From Prochloraceae cyanobacterium (GTDB taxonomy: Bacteria > Cyanobacteriota > Cyanobacteriia > Cyanobacteriales > JASJDA01): 54,378 nucleotides of DNA. Under the pieces are notes generated by a model. The model did no database searches and was not told the DNA's origin. It saw only the letters and a list, made by a program, of their open reading frames with translations. Position numbers and translations under genes: made by a program. Positions 19,309 to 30,186 of this stretch are shown here, one piece after another. The stretch covers positions 1 through 54,378 of the forward strand of contig JASJDA010000008.1 in the NCBI GenBank assembly GCA_030065755.1, in the 5' to 3' direction. The first letter of the stretch is position 1. Each line of letters begins with the position of its first letter.

Positions 19309-21186
19309 TTATTGTGCGAGTGCTTCTTGAATAGTTATGTTGTAAAGTATACGACCAGGAGTAGTTCTTATATACTGGCAAATCGTCTCTCCTGAAGCAG
19401 TCTCGCGAATAAACCTCTCTCTGTAATATTTGATAATGGTTCCGTCATCGGACTCTTTTGTTTTCACTACCTCTTCATCTGGCTTTTCAGTTTGTACCTC
19501 ACCTTGATAGCGAACCCAAACCTTAGCGTGAATGTCTACGTATCCCTGTTCGTAGGCTCTTAAAGCATCTTTTAGATTAGCAAAGTAGGTTTCTTCTTCT
19601 TGTTCTATTGCCGGATTTTCTGCGGTCAAATAGTAACAACCCAAAACCATATCCTGAGAAGGCGCAATTATGGGGCGACCTGTAGCTGGAGAGAGTATAT
19701 TATGACAAGCCAGCATTAACAATCGCGCTTCTGACTGGGATTCCAGGGATAGAGGAACGTGAACCGCCATTTGATCCCCGTCAAAATCGGCGTTGAAAGG
19801 AGGACAAACTAGAGGGTGAAGCTGAATGGCACGACCGTCAACTAGTATGGGTTCAAAAGACTGAATCCCTAAGCGGTGTAGGGTGGGAGCGCGGTTGAGC
19901 AACACTGGGTGTCCGGCAATTACTTCTTTTAAAACATCCCAAACGCTCGGATCGCCTCTTTGAATTAGTTTTTTGGCTGCTTTAATATTATTGACCAATC
20001 CGCTCACAATCATGCGGTGAATGACAAAGGGTTGAAACAGCTCGATCGCCATCTCTCTGGGCAAACCGCATTGATATATTTTCAATTTCGGGCCGACTAC
20101 AATTACCGATCGTCCCGAATAGTCCACCCGTTTACCTAACAAGTTTTGTCGGAAGCGTCCCTGTTTCCCTTCGATAATATCTGAAAGGGACTTGAGGGGA
20201 CGATTATTCGCACCTACAACTGTGCGACCTCGCCTGCCGTTATCGATCAAAGCATCTACCGCTTCTTGAAGCATCCGCTTTTCATTGCGCACGATGATTT
20301 CTGGCGCTAAGATTTCCTGCAAGCGCGCCAGTCGATTGTTGCGATTAATTACGCGACGATAGAGGTCGTTTAAATCCGAGGTAGCAAAACGTCCTCCATC
20401 CAGTTGCACCATAGGACGCAGGTCTGGCGGAATTACGGGGATCACCGTTAGTACCATCCACTCAGGACGGGCTCCAGTAGCAATAAAGTTGTCAATAACT
20501 CGCAGACGCTTAATTAGTTTGGCGCGCTTTTGACCTTTAGCATTAACTATGTCTTCCCGCAGTTTTTCGGCTTGTTCTTCTAGTTGTAACTCTTCTAGCA
20601 GTCTCTGAATTGCTTCTGCGCCAATTCCTACCTCGACTCCTAACAACTCCGAGTCTTCGCTGTAAAGTTGCTCTTCAATCTCGATCCACTGATCTTCTGT
20701 GAGCAATTGTTTGGGTTCTAGGTTTTTAGCGTTACCTGGATCGAGAACTACGTAGGCATTAAAATAAACTATTTGTTCTACATCTCGCAGAGGCATATCC
20801 AGCAAAATACTGAGATAGCTAGGAATCCCTTTAAGATACCAAACGTGAGTTACTGGAGCTGCTAACTTGATAAACCCCATGCGATGGCGGCGAACTCTAG
20901 ATTCGGTAACTTCTACACCACAACGCTCGCAGACAATTCCTCTATGGCGCACCCGTTTATATTTTCCGCAGTGGCATTCCCAGTCTTTAGACGGACCAAA
21001 AATTCGCTCGCAGAAAAGCCCGTCCATTTCTGGTTTAAGGGTTCTGTAATTAATAGTTTCCGGTTTGGTTACTTCACCCACAACTTGACCGTTGGGAAGA
21101 GTTCTTTCTCCCCATTGACGAATTCTCTCAGGACTTGCTAGACCAATTTTAACGTAGTCAAAGCGCTGTTCGAGCTGATTTCTCAT
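19309..21186 (-). CDS. rpoC1: DNA-directed RNA polymerase gamma subunit (RpoC1)
   Basis: The N-terminal piece of the split beta' subunit; 625 residues, the normal cyanobacterial length. The zinc ribbon uses Cys71, Cys73, Cys86 and Cys89. The catalytic magnesium site is NADFDGDQM (465-473), with Asp467, Asp469 and Asp471. The switch/lid region contains [16 protein letters not shown] and [10 protein letters not shown]. It lies between rpoB (105 bases upstream) and rpoC2 (110 bases downstream) on the minus strand and should be co-transcribed with both. Confidence 0.98.
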   Translation of the reverse strand: MRNQLEQRFDYVKIGLASPERIRQWGERTLPNGQVVGEVTKPETINYRTLKPEMDGLFCERIFGPSKDWECHCGKYKRVRHRGIVCERCGVEVTESRVRRHRMGFIKLAAPVTHVWYLKGIPSYLSILLDMPLRDVEQIVYFNAYVVLDPGNAKNLEPKQLLTEDQWIEIEEQLYSEDSELLGVEVGIGAEAIQRLLEELQLEEQAEKLREDIVNAKGQKRAKLIKRLRVIDNFIATGARPEWMVLTVIPVIPPDLRPMVQLDGGRFATSDLNDLYRRVINRNNRLARLQEILAPEIIVRNEKRMLQEAVDALIDNGRRGRTVVGANNRPLKSLSDIIEGKQGRFRQNLLGKRVDYSGRSVIVVGPKLKIYQCGLPREMAIELFQPFVIHRMIVSGLVNNIKAAKKLIQRGDPSVWDVLKEVIAGHPVLLNRAPTLHRLGIQSFEPILVDGRAIQLHPLVCPPFNADFDGDQMAVHVPLSLESQSEARLLMLACHNILSPATGRPIIAPSQDMVLGCYYLTAENPAIEQEEETYFANLKDALRAYEQGYVDIHAKVWVRYQGEVQTEKPDEEVVKTKESDDGTIIKYYRERFIRETASGETICQYIRTTPGRILYNITIQEALAQ

Positions 21187-21291
21187 GTCTTTTTTTATTT
21201 GTTGTTTGTTCTTTGTTTTTTGTTATTAGATTGTTAATTGTGGAAAGATTTTTAGAATCCTACTAACAACTAACAATCTAAAAAACGATTT

Positions 21292-24200
21292 TTATGCTTC
21301 TTCTTCTTGAAGATCTTCGGTAGTGAGAGATTCGTAAGTTGGTCTGTTTGGTGTCCGACGGAAACTATCAGACATTAGATCGACCTCTACATCCCGACTA
21401 GTGCCGTCATCTGCTGTTTCAACTTTATGTACTGAAATATCGAGTCCCAAAGATTGCAATTCTCGCATTAGTACTTTAAAAGATTCTGGGGTTCCAGGTC
21501 TGGGAATGGGTTTCCCTTTGACGATCGCGTTGAGTGCTTCGTTTCTTCCTTGCATGTCGTCGGATTTCACTGTTAGCAATTCTTGCAGTGTATAAGCCGC
21601 GCCGTAAGCTTCTAATGCCCATACTTCCATTTCTCCGAAGCGCTGTCCTCCTTGTTGGGCTTTTCCACCCAGAGGTTGCTGGGTTACTAGGGAGTAAGGA
21701 CCGGTAGAACGAGCGTGAATCTTGTCGTCTACGAGGTGTACTAGCTTGAGCATGTAAGCATAACCTACTGTGACTGGGCGATCGAAGGGTTCTCCGGTAC
21801 GACCGTCATAAACTTGAATCTTGCCAGGATTTTGAGGCTCAAATATCCAGCTTCTTCCTTGTCTGCGGCTCCCCTCTTCTATTTTGCCGTGTACTGTTAA
21901 GCGGGAGGCTTCTTCCCCATACATTTCGTCGAAGGGAGTTATTTTAGAACGCATTCCCAAATTGGCTCCTGCCCAACCTAACAAGCACTCAAATACTTGT
22001 CCTACGTTCATCCTAGAAGGTACGCCCAGAGGATTTAGCACGATATCTACTGGGGTTCCGTCGGGCAAGTAGGGCATATCTTCTATGGGCAAAATCCTGG
22101 AAATGATCCCTTTATTTCCGTGTCGCCCTGCCATTTTATCGCCTACCTGTATTTTCCGTTTTTGGGCGACGTAGACTCTTACCACCATATTTGCTCCAGG
22201 GGGAAGTTCGTCTCCTTCCTCGCGGGTAAATACGCGCACGTCTACAACTCTTCCTTTTTCTCCGTTGGGTACGCGCAAAGAGTTATCTCTTACGTCTCTG
22301 GCTTTTTCGCCAAAGATTGCCCGCAATAATTTTTCTTCTGGGGGCTGATCTGATTCTCCTTTGGGGGTTACTTTTCCAACCAAGATGTCTCCAGATTCTA
22401 CCCAAGCCCCAATACGAATAATTCCTCGCTCGTCTAAGTTTCTCAGAGCATCTTCTCCGACGTTAGGAATTTCGCGAGTAATTTCTTCTGGCCCTAGTTT
22501 AGTTTGTCGCGCCTCAATTTCGTATTTTTCTACGTGAATACTGGTGTAAACGTCGTCATATACTAGGCGTTGGCTAATCAGAATTGCGTCTTCATAGTTG
22601 TAGCCTTCCCACGGCATATAGGCTACCAGAATATTCTGACCTAGAGCTAATTCTCCTCCTTCAGTAGCGGAGCCGTCGGCTAATACTTGACCTGGAACTA
22701 CGTCTTCTCCCTCGTATACTAAGGGGCGCTGATTCAAGCAGGTATCTTGGTTAGATCTTTGGTACTTTTGCAGGTAGTAGACAATTTCTTTTCCTTCTTC
22801 TTTTGCTTGTTTCTTGTTCTCTTCCCCTGGAGGCGGTGCGGTTACTCGCACTTTTACCACCTTGGCATCCACGCGGGTAACAATACCGTAAGTACGAGAA
22901 ACTACTACCATCCCCGAATCTCTTGCTGCCTGTGCCTCTAGTCCCGTTCCTACTAGAGGTCGCTCTGGACGCAATAGAGGTACTGCTTGCCTTTGCATGT
23001 TGGAACCCATTAGAGCGCGGTTAGCGTCGTCGTGTTCGAGGAAAGGAATCAAGGAAGTTGCTACCGATACGATCTGCAAAGGCGAGATCGCAACGTAGTC
23101 TACTTGTTCTGGAGTTGTAGTCGAAAACTCTTGGCGGTAGCGTACTGGAATTGTTCCTCCCAGAATATGCCCTTCTTCATCTGTGGCTACGTCTCCTGGG
23201 GCTACTCGCATATCGTCTTCTTCATCTGCTGTTAGATATACGGGTTGCTGCTCTTTGAGTACCCTACCGTTTTCTACGCGATAGTAGGGAGTTTCAATAA
23301 ATCCGTATTGATTGACGCGAGCATAGGTGGCTAAAGAACCGATTAATCCTGCGTTTGGTCCTTCTGGAGTTTCTACCGGACAAATCCTACCGTAGTGGGA
23401 GGGGTGAATGTCTCGCACGGCAAAACCAGCTCTTTCTCTAGTTAAACCTCCAGGTCCTAAAGCTGAGAGTCGCCGCTTGTGGGTCAACTCTGCTAAGGGA
23501 TTGGTTTGATCCATAAACTGAGATAGTTGGGAGGAGCCAAAAAATTCTTTAATTGCTGCCACCAGAGGTTTTGGATTGACTAAAGAAGCGGGGGTAAGGC
23601 TGTCAGCATCGCTAACTGTCATGCGTTCCCGAATAATCCGCTCCAAGCGGTTCAATCCTACCCGCACTTGGTTTTGTAACAATTCTCCTACCGATCGCAC
23701 CCGACGATTGCCTAAGTGGTCGATGTCGTCGGTGCTGCCGATATCAAATTCTAAGTTAATTAAGTAGTCGATCGCTGACAAGATGTCTGTAGGTGTCAGC
23801 ACTCTGATTGTATCGGCAATGTTGAGGCGCAGTTTCTTGTTCAGCTTGTAGCGACCTACTCTTCCCAAATCGTAGCGCTTACTGTCGAAAAATCGCGATT
23901 CTAGTAGTTGCTGTCCCCCACTTACTGTTGGCGGTTCCCCTGGGCGTAGTTTGCGATACAATTCTAACAATGCATCTTCTTCGCTGGGGCTGCCTTCTTT
24001 GTCTAAAGTTTTTTGATAATATTCTGGATGGCGCAAGCTGTCTAAAATTTCGTTGTCTCCCAGCCCGATCGCTTTGAGCAGTACCTGGGCTGATAGCTTC
24101 CGCGTTTTATCTATTCTCACCCAGACTAATCCGTTTTTGTCTGTCTCGAATTTTAGCCAGGCTCCTCGATTGGGTATTAAAGAGGCTGAATAGGTACGTC

Positions 24201-24618
24201 TTCCGTTTTTGTCTGTTTCGGCTTTATAGTACACTCCTGGGGAGCGCACGATTTGATTTACTATTACTCGTTCTGCACCATTGATAATAAATGTTCCCCG
24301 TTCGGTCATCAGGGGCAGATCCCCAATGAACACTTGCATTTCATTGATCTCGCCTGTTTCTTTATCAATTAGGCGAGTAGGTACGTACATCTGCACTGCG
24401 TAGGTGCTATCTCGACGCTTAGCCTCTTCTACGTCATATTTAGGCTCTTTGAGTTGGTAATCTTGTCCCATGAAGTGCAACTCTAGTTTTCCCGTATAGT
24501 CACTTATGGGGGAGAAGCTATTTAGTTCTTCTATCAACCCTTCTTCGAGAAACCAGCGAAAAGAAGAGCGTTGTATTTCAATTAGGTCTGGTAGTAGTTT
24601 ATCGGTTAATTCGCTCAT
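21292..24618 (-). CDS. rpoB: DNA-directed RNA polymerase beta subunit (RpoB)
   Basis: 1108 residues, the usual short cyanobacterial beta. It starts with a conserved [20 protein letters not shown] block. The rifampicin-binding region is present ([35 protein letters not shown]). The active-site region includes [10 protein letters not shown] and [12 protein letters not shown]. Blocks near the C terminus ([24 protein letters not shown]) complete the match. It leads the rpoB-rpoC1-rpoC2 unit, and the 328-base gap to tatD suggests that it has its own promoter in addition to possible read-through from rpsT-tatD. Confidence 0.98.
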   Translation of the reverse strand: MSELTDKLLPDLIEIQRSSFRWFLEEGLIEELNSFSPISDYTGKLELHFMGQDYQLKEPKYDVEEAKRRDSTYAVQMYVPTRLIDKETGEINEMQVFIGDLPLMTERGTFIINGAERVIVNQIVRSPGVYYKAETDKNGRRTYSASLIPNRGAWLKFETDKNGLVWVRIDKTRKLSAQVLLKAIGLGDNEILDSLRHPEYYQKTLDKEGSPSEEDALLELYRKLRPGEPPTVSGGQQLLESRFFDSKRYDLGRVGRYKLNKKLRLNIADTIRVLTPTDILSAIDYLINLEFDIGSTDDIDHLGNRRVRSVGELLQNQVRVGLNRLERIIRERMTVSDADSLTPASLVNPKPLVAAIKEFFGSSQLSQFMDQTNPLAELTHKRRLSALGPGGLTRERAGFAVRDIHPSHYGRICPVETPEGPNAGLIGSLATYARVNQYGFIETPYYRVENGRVLKEQQPVYLTADEEDDMRVAPGDVATDEEGHILGGTIPVRYRQEFSTTTPEQVDYVAISPLQIVSVATSLIPFLEHDDANRALMGSNMQRQAVPLLRPERPLVGTGLEAQAARDSGMVVVSRTYGIVTRVDAKVVKVRVTAPPPGEENKKQAKEEGKEIVYYLQKYQRSNQDTCLNQRPLVYEGEDVVPGQVLADGSATEGGELALGQNILVAYMPWEGYNYEDAILISQRLVYDDVYTSIHVEKYEIEARQTKLGPEEITREIPNVGEDALRNLDERGIIRIGAWVESGDILVGKVTPKGESDQPPEEKLLRAIFGEKARDVRDNSLRVPNGEKGRVVDVRVFTREEGDELPPGANMVVRVYVAQKRKIQVGDKMAGRHGNKGIISRILPIEDMPYLPDGTPVDIVLNPLGVPSRMNVGQVFECLLGWAGANLGMRSKITPFDEMYGEEASRLTVHGKIEEGSRRQGRSWIFEPQNPGKIQVYDGRTGEPFDRPVTVGYAYMLKLVHLVDDKIHARSTGPYSLVTQQPLGGKAQQGGQRFGEMEVWALEAYGAAYTLQELLTVKSDDMQGRNEALNAIVKGKPIPRPGTPESFKVLMRELQSLGLDISVHKVETADDGTSRDVEVDLMSDSFRRTPNRPTYESLTTEDLQEEEA

Positions 24619-24814
24619 GGTTTAAGGTGCGATCGCAGCTAGAGATAATGGGTTTGGCTAGAATTATTTGGCTAAAATTGGGATTATAGATAGTGAATTC
24701 TAAAAAATTAGCCGAGCTGTGAACTTAATTAAGTCCACAATGTATTTTTCTCCTCAATTTTATTTTCATTATCTAGAAAAATTTCCTTATATTAGTCTAC
24801 TCACAGATGTATGC

Positions 24815-24867
24815 ACGGCCAAAAACATCTTATCTAACCTAATGATGTATGTCCTATTTTTGGTCGT
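24815..24867 (-). promoter_or_regulatory. stem-loop in the tatD-rpoB gap
   Basis: The arms ACGGCCAAAAA (24815-24825) and TTTTTGGTCGT (24857-24867) pair over 11 positions with one G-U. They flank a spacer of about 30 bases, in the 328-base gap between tatD and rpoB. On the transcript it could end rpsT-tatD read-through or act as a leader structure for rpoB. An ATACATC motif occurs twice beside it. The rest of the gap (24619-24946) shows no gene. Confidence 0.4.
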
Positions 24868-24946
24868 AACTTCTCACATTATGGCTTAATTGCTCAAATT
24901 TCAAGTCAGTTTTTCTCTAATGAAAGAATAATCAATCCCCTGTTTG

Positions 24947-25729
24947 TCATCCTAAAGACAATTGAAACAGTTGACAAGCGTTATTGGTTGTTTCTCTTGC
25001 TAAACTCTCTAATGAAGTTTGCCTTAAAGAAGCTAGGTATTCGGCTACGTAACGCACGTAGGACGGCTCATTTCTTTTTCCTCGCTTGGGTACAGGAGCT
25101 AGAAAAGGACAGTCTGTTTCTATTAACAAGCGATCGCTCGGGACTAAGCAAGCACTTTCTTTAATTTGCCGAGCATTTTTAAAAGTAACTATCCCGCTAA
25201 AACTAATATAAAAACCCAAATCTAAAAACCATTTTGTTTCTTCTGGCGTCCCTCCCCAACAGTGCATCACACCTCTAACTGGTCCGCGCTCTCGCCAAAA
25301 ATTTTCAAATAGTTCTCGCAAGGGGGCTGCTGCGTCTCTGCAGTGAATGATGACTGGTTTGTCTAGTTGTCTGGCTATCTCTAACTGTGCTTGTAATACT
25401 TTCTGTTGTTGCTCGTAATTATCAGCTTTATATAAATCTAGCCCCATTTCCCCTATTGCCACTACTCGCGGATCGGATTTGGCAAGTTCTAGAATTCGCT
25501 CGGCTGTTTGAGATGTCCATTTTTCACAGTCTAGAGGGTGCAGTCCTACTGCAAAAGACAACTCTGAAAATTTATCGGCTATTGCTTGAATGCTTCCAAA
25601 TTCTGTTGGTTCTACACAAGAGTGTACTAAATGAACTACCCCTGCTTCTTGCCAACGTTTCTGTAGCAAGATTAAGTCTTCTTGAAAAACATCAAAATTG
25701 ACGTGGACGTGGGTATCTATTAGCTGCAT
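24947..25729 (-). CDS. tatD: TatD family metal-dependent deoxyribonuclease
   Basis: 260 residues, a TIM-barrel amidohydrolase-fold nuclease. The metal ligands are visible: the N-terminal DTHVHV (HxH), the glutamate in IGEMGLDLY, the histidines in PVIIHCRDA and VMHCWGG, and the aspartate in [11 protein letters not shown]. The family trims 3' ends of DNA and may act in DNA repair or turnover; it is cytoplasmic. The gene lies between rpsT and rpoB, an arrangement that I recall as common in cyanobacteria. No motif is missing. Confidence 0.93.
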   Translation of the reverse strand: MQLIDTHVHVNFDVFQEDLILLQKRWQEAGVVHLVHSCVEPTEFGSIQAIADKFSELSFAVGLHPLDCEKWTSQTAERILELAKSDPRVVAIGEMGLDLYKADNYEQQQKVLQAQLEIARQLDKPVIIHCRDAAAPLRELFENFWRERGPVRGVMHCWGGTPEETKWFLDLGFYISFSGIVTFKNARQIKESACLVPSDRLLIETDCPFLAPVPKRGKRNEPSYVRYVAEYLASLRQTSLESLARETTNNACQLFQLSLG

Positions 25730-25868
25730 TTGCTGACTTTTACTACCTCTGTTTGCCTAATTGGAGCTATTAAATGATTCAAAGGCTCTATTTATTTGGT
25801 TTTTTGGGAAATAATTGCAGTCTCAACAGCTAACTACTTTCTTTAACAGCGATCGCGGTGGATATACT

Positions 25869-26162
25869 TTAGGAAGGTACTGCGACTTTTTTCAACGCTC
25901 TTGCTAGACGGGCTTTTTTCCTAGCACCATTATTGCGGTGTAGCACTCGACGTTTTACTGCTTTATCGATTTTGCTGTAGGCATCTGACATAGCTTTTTG
26001 TACCTGCTCCATTGTTTCTGGAGTTGGAGTTGCCGTGTAGTCTTCTACTGCTTGAAAGTATTTTTTCATCAAAGTTCTTACCGCTGATTTGTAAGCTTTG
26101 TTGCGCAGGCGATTGCGCTCGTTGATTTGGATGCGCTTAATTGCAGATTTTGAATTTGCCAC
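25869..26162 (-). CDS. rpsT: 30S ribosomal protein S20
   Basis: 97 residues, basic and helical, starting [21 protein letters not shown] and ending in the conserved [20 protein letters not shown] block. It binds 16S rRNA early in 30S assembly. The start codon is GTG (complement of 26160-26162) with only a weak ribosome-binding site, which could reflect the translational control known for S20 in other bacteria (inference). It is first in the rpsT-tatD-rpo block, 139 bases before tatD. Confidence 0.96.
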   Translation of the reverse strand: MANSKSAIKRIQINERNRLRNKAYKSAVRTLMKKYFQAVEDYTATPTPETMEQVQKAMSDAYSKIDKAVKRRVLHRNNGARKKARLARALKKVAVPS

Positions 26163-26467
26163 AGTTATTGCTACTATACTCTTACTTGTCGCACTAATGG
26201 AACATTATACTCGAACCTTAATTATAACAATATAAGTACCCCAGTCACAAGAAAAATTCTAGAGACTAAATAGGGATTGATATAGCAATGTTAGAAACTG
26301 AGTATATTATAATCCAACACGAAATTAAGAAAACGACCGAGAAAAAAATCCAGGTTAAGCTATAGAAGAGAGTTGTGGTGGAAGCAAAAGACTCATTGAC
26401 TAACTGAGAGTGCTTAGCTTACATATTAACTCCGATCGGGTATTAGCTAAAAGGGGGTTCGGGCTCT
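26163..26467. other. divergent promoter region between rpsT and the HisD-like gene
   Basis: 305 bases with no gene seen. It must hold the rpsT promoter on the minus strand and the promoter of the HisD-like gene on the plus strand. AAGGGGG lies about 15 bases before the HisD-like ATG. Confidence 0.5.
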
Positions 26468-27790
26468 ATGCTGCGAATCATTACTCAGCTTGCTGAGGCA
26501 AAAACCGAACTAGGACGAATAGGAGAGCGCGCCCGCGACGAGCAGATAAAAATCCCAGAGGCAGCAGTTAGGAACATCCTAGAAACCGTAAAGCGCCAAG
26601 GGAATAAAGCACTCCTAGATTACGCAAAAAAGTTTGACTGGGGACAAACTCTGAGTCTTGGGAATATGCGGGTTAGCGGCTCGGAATTAGATGCTGCTTA
26701 TCAACAGATATCAAAAGAGTTACTCGATGCCATACAGCTAGCCAAAACCAATATAGAAGCTTTTCACAAACAGCATCTTCCCCAATCTTGGGTACAATTC
26801 GAGGAAGACAATGTCGTATTGGGCAAGCGCTATACTCCGGTGGATAGAGCAGGAATATATGTACCTGGAGGGATAAAATCCTATCCCAGCACGGTACTCA
26901 CGAACGCTATACCTGCCAAAATTGCTCGCGTGCCTCAGATTGTCATGGTAACTCCACCAGGAGGAGTGGACTCAAAAATTAATCCAGCTGTCTTAGTAGC
27001 TGCACAAGAAGCAGGGATCGAGGAGATTTATCGAATAGGAGGAGCGCTGGCGATCGCTGCTTTAACCTACGGCACTGAAACTATCCCCAAAGTAGACGTA
27101 ATCGCTGGAAAGGGAGATATTGAGGTGGCGATCGCTAAAAAATTGGTCTACCCTACTGTGGGGATCGATTCAGTCGGAGGACCTCCAGAAATAATAATTG
27201 TCGCCGACGATCAGGCAAATCCTCAAGTACTGGCAATAGATTTACTAGCACAAGCAGAACAAGATCCTATGGGTGCGGCAATCTTATTAACTACAAGTAT
27301 GTCTTTAGCTAAAAAAGTTCAATATGAAGTAGAAAAACAACTAGAAAACCATCCCAGCAGGATACCTACGGAAAAAGCGATCGCCCACTACGGTTTAGTT
27401 GTAGTGGTTGAATATTTAGAAGAAGCTGCCGAACTATCAAATCTGTTTGCACCACAAAAGCTGCAATTAGAGGTTGCCGAGCCTTGGGAATTACTCGAGC
27501 AAATTCGCCACGCTGGGGCTATTTTTTTAGGCAACTCTACCCCCAAAGCGGTAGGAGATTATTTGGCTGGACCAAATAGCAATCTACCAACTTCTGGGTC
27601 AGCACGTTATGCTTCTGCTTTAGGAGTAGAATACTTTATCAAACATTCGAGTTTAATTGAATACTCTAGCACTGCTCTCAAGAAAGTCTCTAGTGCTATT
27701 GAAATTCTCGCACTAGCAGAAGGCTCCCATTCTCTTCTTCACTCAGTGCGCGCGCGATCGCAGAGGCAAGACAAACAGATAGATAAATAG
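26468..27790 (+). CDS. histidinol dehydrogenase family protein lacking catalytic residues
   Basis: Over 440 residues the fold matches HisD: RAGIYVPGG, YPSTVLTNAIPAKIA, VDVIAGKGDIEVAIAKKLV, VGDYLAGPN. However, the residues that make HisD an enzyme are changed. The zinc ligand block SQAEHD is AQAEQD (His to Gln265). The catalytic Glu-His pair in APEHLEL is Gln330-Lys331 (APQKLQL). The substrate His in NHVLPT is Ser371 (NSNLPT). The C-terminal ligand His in EGLxAH is Leu423 (EGSHSLL). GPSE is GPPE. Only Asp364 survives. I infer a pseudoenzyme; the working hisD should be elsewhere in the genome. It should not be annotated as an active histidine biosynthesis enzyme. The gene is followed 99 bases later by usp. 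Confidence 0.85.
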   Translation: MLRIITQLAEAKTELGRIGERARDEQIKIPEAAVRNILETVKRQGNKALLDYAKKFDWGQTLSLGNMRVSGSELDAAYQQISKELLDAIQLAKTNIEAFHKQHLPQSWVQFEEDNVVLGKRYTPVDRAGIYVPGGIKSYPSTVLTNAIPAKIARVPQIVMVTPPGGVDSKINPAVLVAAQEAGIEEIYRIGGALAIAALTYGTETIPKVDVIAGKGDIEVAIAKKLVYPTVGIDSVGGPPEIIIVADDQANPQVLAIDLLAQAEQDPMGAAILLTTSMSLAKKVQYEVEKQLENHPSRIPTEKAIAHYGLVVVVEYLEEAAELSNLFAPQKLQLEVAEPWELLEQIRHAGAIFLGNSTPKAVGDYLAGPNSNLPTSGSARYASALGVEYFIKHSSLIEYSSTALKKVSSAIEILALAEGSHSLLHSVRARSQRQDKQIDK

Positions 27791-27889
27791 CTATCTATAA
27801 GGCCAAAACTAGACAAAAACTAAGTCTTAAAGGCAAAATTCTTAATAGCACAAAAGCTAGTCGATCGGTTTTTATGGGGGTAAATTTCG

Positions 27890-28315
27890 GTGCTAAAGAC
27901 AATTGTCGTCGCTTTAGATAACTCAGACCTATCAGAACAAGTAATCGATTCCCTAATAAATCTCAGAATCGAGCCAGAAACCAAAATAGTCCTCTCTCAC
28001 GTACTTCCATCCCCAGAAGCCACTCGAGATTTGCCCCCAGATCGACCCCATCAATCTCGGGACTCTCTCTATCAGGAAATAGAACAACAGTTACAAGCCT
28101 ATCAAAGCCAACTACCTGGCTCTATGTTAGAAATAACTGAAGGGGATGCGGCTTCGGAAATTATTCGCTTGAGCAATATTCACCAAGCCGATTTAATCGT
28201 ACTTGGCACTCGCGGACTTAAGGGCATAAAGCGGATTGTAGAGGACTCTGTTAGCTCTCAGGTAGTAGCAGAAGCTCCTTGTTCTGTTTTAGTAGTTAAA
28301 CCCAAACAAGTTTAA
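27890..28315 (+). CDS. universal stress protein (UspA family)
   Basis: The 141-residue protein starts at a GTG preceded by a GGGGG tract about nine bases upstream. It has the Usp fold: an N-terminal TIVVALDNSDLSEQV strand-loop and a C-terminal ATP-binding-like segment GTRGLKGIKRIVEDSVSS. The usual G-x2-G-x9-G-S/T motif has Asp in place of the last Gly, so nucleotide binding may be weakened. The protein is cytoplasmic. The stop overlaps the start of the next gene (TAATG), which shows translational coupling with the phosphatase. Confidence 0.88.
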   Translation: MLKTIVVALDNSDLSEQVIDSLINLRIEPETKIVLSHVLPSPEATRDLPPDRPHQSRDSLYQEIEQQLQAYQSQLPGSMLEITEGDAASEIIRLSNIHQADLIVLGTRGLKGIKRIVEDSVSSQVVAEAPCSVLVVKPKQV

Positions 28316-29136
28316 TGTCACTAATTATTTTTACCGATTTAGACGGAACCTTACTCAATCAGGACGACTATAAATACGATCGCGCTGTTCCGGCGATCGA
28401 AGAGCTAAAAGCTCAAAAAATTCCTGTAATTCCAGTTACGAGTAAAACTCGCGAGGAAGTAGAAGCCTTACTTGTAGAGCTAGATCTGAAGGCTCCTTTT
28501 GTTGTGGAAAATGGCAGTGGCGTCTTTGTTGCCAATAACGATCGCCGATTTTCCCTCCCCGACAAACAACAAGACAGCGATTATTATTTAGAACTTCTCG
28601 GCTGTACCTATAATCGGGCAAGAGAGGGATTAAAAGCAATTGCTGAGGCTTTAGGAGAAGAATTGCGAGGATTTGGGGACTTGAGCGAGGCGGAGATCGA
28701 AAAATTGACTGGACTGCCACCAGAGGCTGTAAAAAGAGCAAAAGCGCGGGAATTTACCGAGCCTTTCCTCACTCCTCGTCAGGTAGACCCAGAAAAGTTG
28801 AAACAAGCCGTGGAAGAGCGAGGATTTAGAGTGGTAGTAGGCGATCGCTTCTCTCATTTAATCTGGGGTGAAGCGGGTAAAGGGAAAGGAAGTATGTGGT
28901 TAAAACAACAATATCTTCCTACCCTCTCAGGAGAAAAAGTTATTACCGTGGGTTTGGGTAACAGTCCTAACGACCTCGATATGTTGGAAGTCGTAGACTA
29001 TCCCATTATTATTCCAGGTAAAAATGGTCCCCATCCTGGTTTAGTAGGTAAAGGATGGGAAGTTGCTCGATCGCCTGGTTGTCAAGGTTGGGCAGAATCT
29101 GTTAGGGAAATTTGCGAGCGCTTAATATCCTCATAG
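28315..29136 (+). CDS. HAD-IIB phosphatase, mannosyl/glucosyl-3-phosphoglycerate phosphatase type
   Basis: 273 residues of the HAD superfamily, type IIB cap. The nucleophile motif is FTDLDGTLL (Asp8, Asp10), followed by VTSKTREEVE and the ENGSGVFV block seen in mannosyl-3-phosphoglycerate phosphatases. Motif IV is VGLGNSPNDLDML. Members remove phosphate from mannosyl- or glucosyl-3-phosphoglycerate to make compatible solutes. No glycosyl synthase gene is adjacent, so the substrate is inferred only from family. It overlaps usp by one base, suggesting a stress-related two-gene unit. Confidence 0.82.
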   Translation: MSLIIFTDLDGTLLNQDDYKYDRAVPAIEELKAQKIPVIPVTSKTREEVEALLVELDLKAPFVVENGSGVFVANNDRRFSLPDKQQDSDYYLELLGCTYNRAREGLKAIAEALGEELRGFGDLSEAEIEKLTGLPPEAVKRAKAREFTEPFLTPRQVDPEKLKQAVEERGFRVVVGDRFSHLIWGEAGKGKGSMWLKQQYLPTLSGEKVITVGLGNSPNDLDMLEVVDYPIIIPGKNGPHPGLVGKGWEVARSPGCQGWAESVREICERLISS

Positions 29137-29166
29137 AAAGGGAGCGATCGCCGGTTTATTATCTGG

Positions 29167-30078
29167 TTATTTTTTGGGATTTGACTGGGAATTGAGCATA
29201 TTCAGCGCCATTTCTAAACTAACTTTCATTCGATTGAGAGATGCAGCTAAAATGCCAATTTCGTCTCTTGTCTGATGTACGAATTCCTCAGAAGTGCTAC
29301 CCGTACTAACTTTTTTAGCCCATTGAGACATTTTTCTTAGAGGTTGAGTAATACTTATTCTCAAGAAGACATCGATTAACACGATTGCCAAGAGCAAAAA
29401 TATGGAAATCGTTCCAATTACGACAAATTCTAAACGCCTAGTAAAGCGAAAAACCGTATCTGCTGGAACGAAGACTACTTGCGCTCCCACAATCTCTCCT
29501 AACTTCCAACCGTAACCATTTTGGTCTCCGTAGGTCCGAATTTGGCTTCTAGGAGCGTCTTTAGGATATCCGTGACATTCTAAACAGCTTTCTTTGGAAA
29601 CAGAAAGGGGACGAGCTATGTAAAAGATTTTTTGACCGGCAAGATCTCGAAAGCCTCTTGTTTCTTTTTTGTCCGATTGCTCTTTAAAATTATTGACGAT
29701 CTCGGTTTCAAATCGATCTGCTTTATCTCTGAGATTGGTTGGGTTGAGAGTTGCTTCTTTATATAAATAATCCTGATAGCCGTCGCGCTTTCTCAAGTTC
29801 TCAAATACCTCTCTTGCTGAATACGCAGGGACTGTTTGTGGCAAAAACTGCTCTTCTTCGTATAATCTAGAAGCTAACTCCGGTCTAACACTCGTGCTGG
29901 TATATTCCCGCACTGAAAGCATGGTTTCCATGATCAGCGTGGCTCGGTCTGCTACCACCTGTTGCGCATTCTTTTCTAGAATGACAGATAAGGACGAACC
30001 AGTGACTCCAACTACAAATAAAAAAATTATTAACAAAAGTACGTTTAACTTGGCGTTTAATTTAAGATTTTTTAACAT
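29167..30078 (-). CDS. membrane c-type heme sensor: Tll0287-like (DUF3365) plus HAMP
   Basis: 303 residues. A first helix (about 10-32) and a second (about 217-240) enclose an extracytoplasmic domain of about 180 residues. This is the DUF3365/Tll0287-like PAS-type fold with a covalent heme site C165-L-E-C168-H169. After the second helix comes a HAMP linker (about 241-292), and the protein then ends without any kinase, cyclase or methyl-accepting domain. Redox or gas sensing is the likely input; output must pass through a partner. The gene is divergent (108 bases) from two solute-binding proteins, and 22 residues of polar tail follow the HAMP. Confidence 0.8.
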   Translation of the reverse strand: MLKNLKLNAKLNVLLLIIFLFVVGVTGSSLSVILEKNAQQVVADRATLIMETMLSVREYTSTSVRPELASRLYEEEQFLPQTVPAYSAREVFENLRKRDGYQDYLYKEATLNPTNLRDKADRFETEIVNNFKEQSDKKETRGFRDLAGQKIFYIARPLSVSKESCLECHGYPKDAPRSQIRTYGDQNGYGWKLGEIVGAQVVFVPADTVFRFTRRLEFVVIGTISIFLLLAIVLIDVFLRISITQPLRKMSQWAKKVSTGSTSEEFVHQTRDEIGILAASLNRMKVSLEMALNMLNSQSNPKK

Positions 30079-30186
30079 TAGTTAACTCCTTAAAATTTAT
30101 TAATGATTTATCAAAGCAAATTATCTTAATCTGCCAAAATTATGTAGGCTAAAATATTCGATCGGTATTTCTAAACTTTTTAAAAT

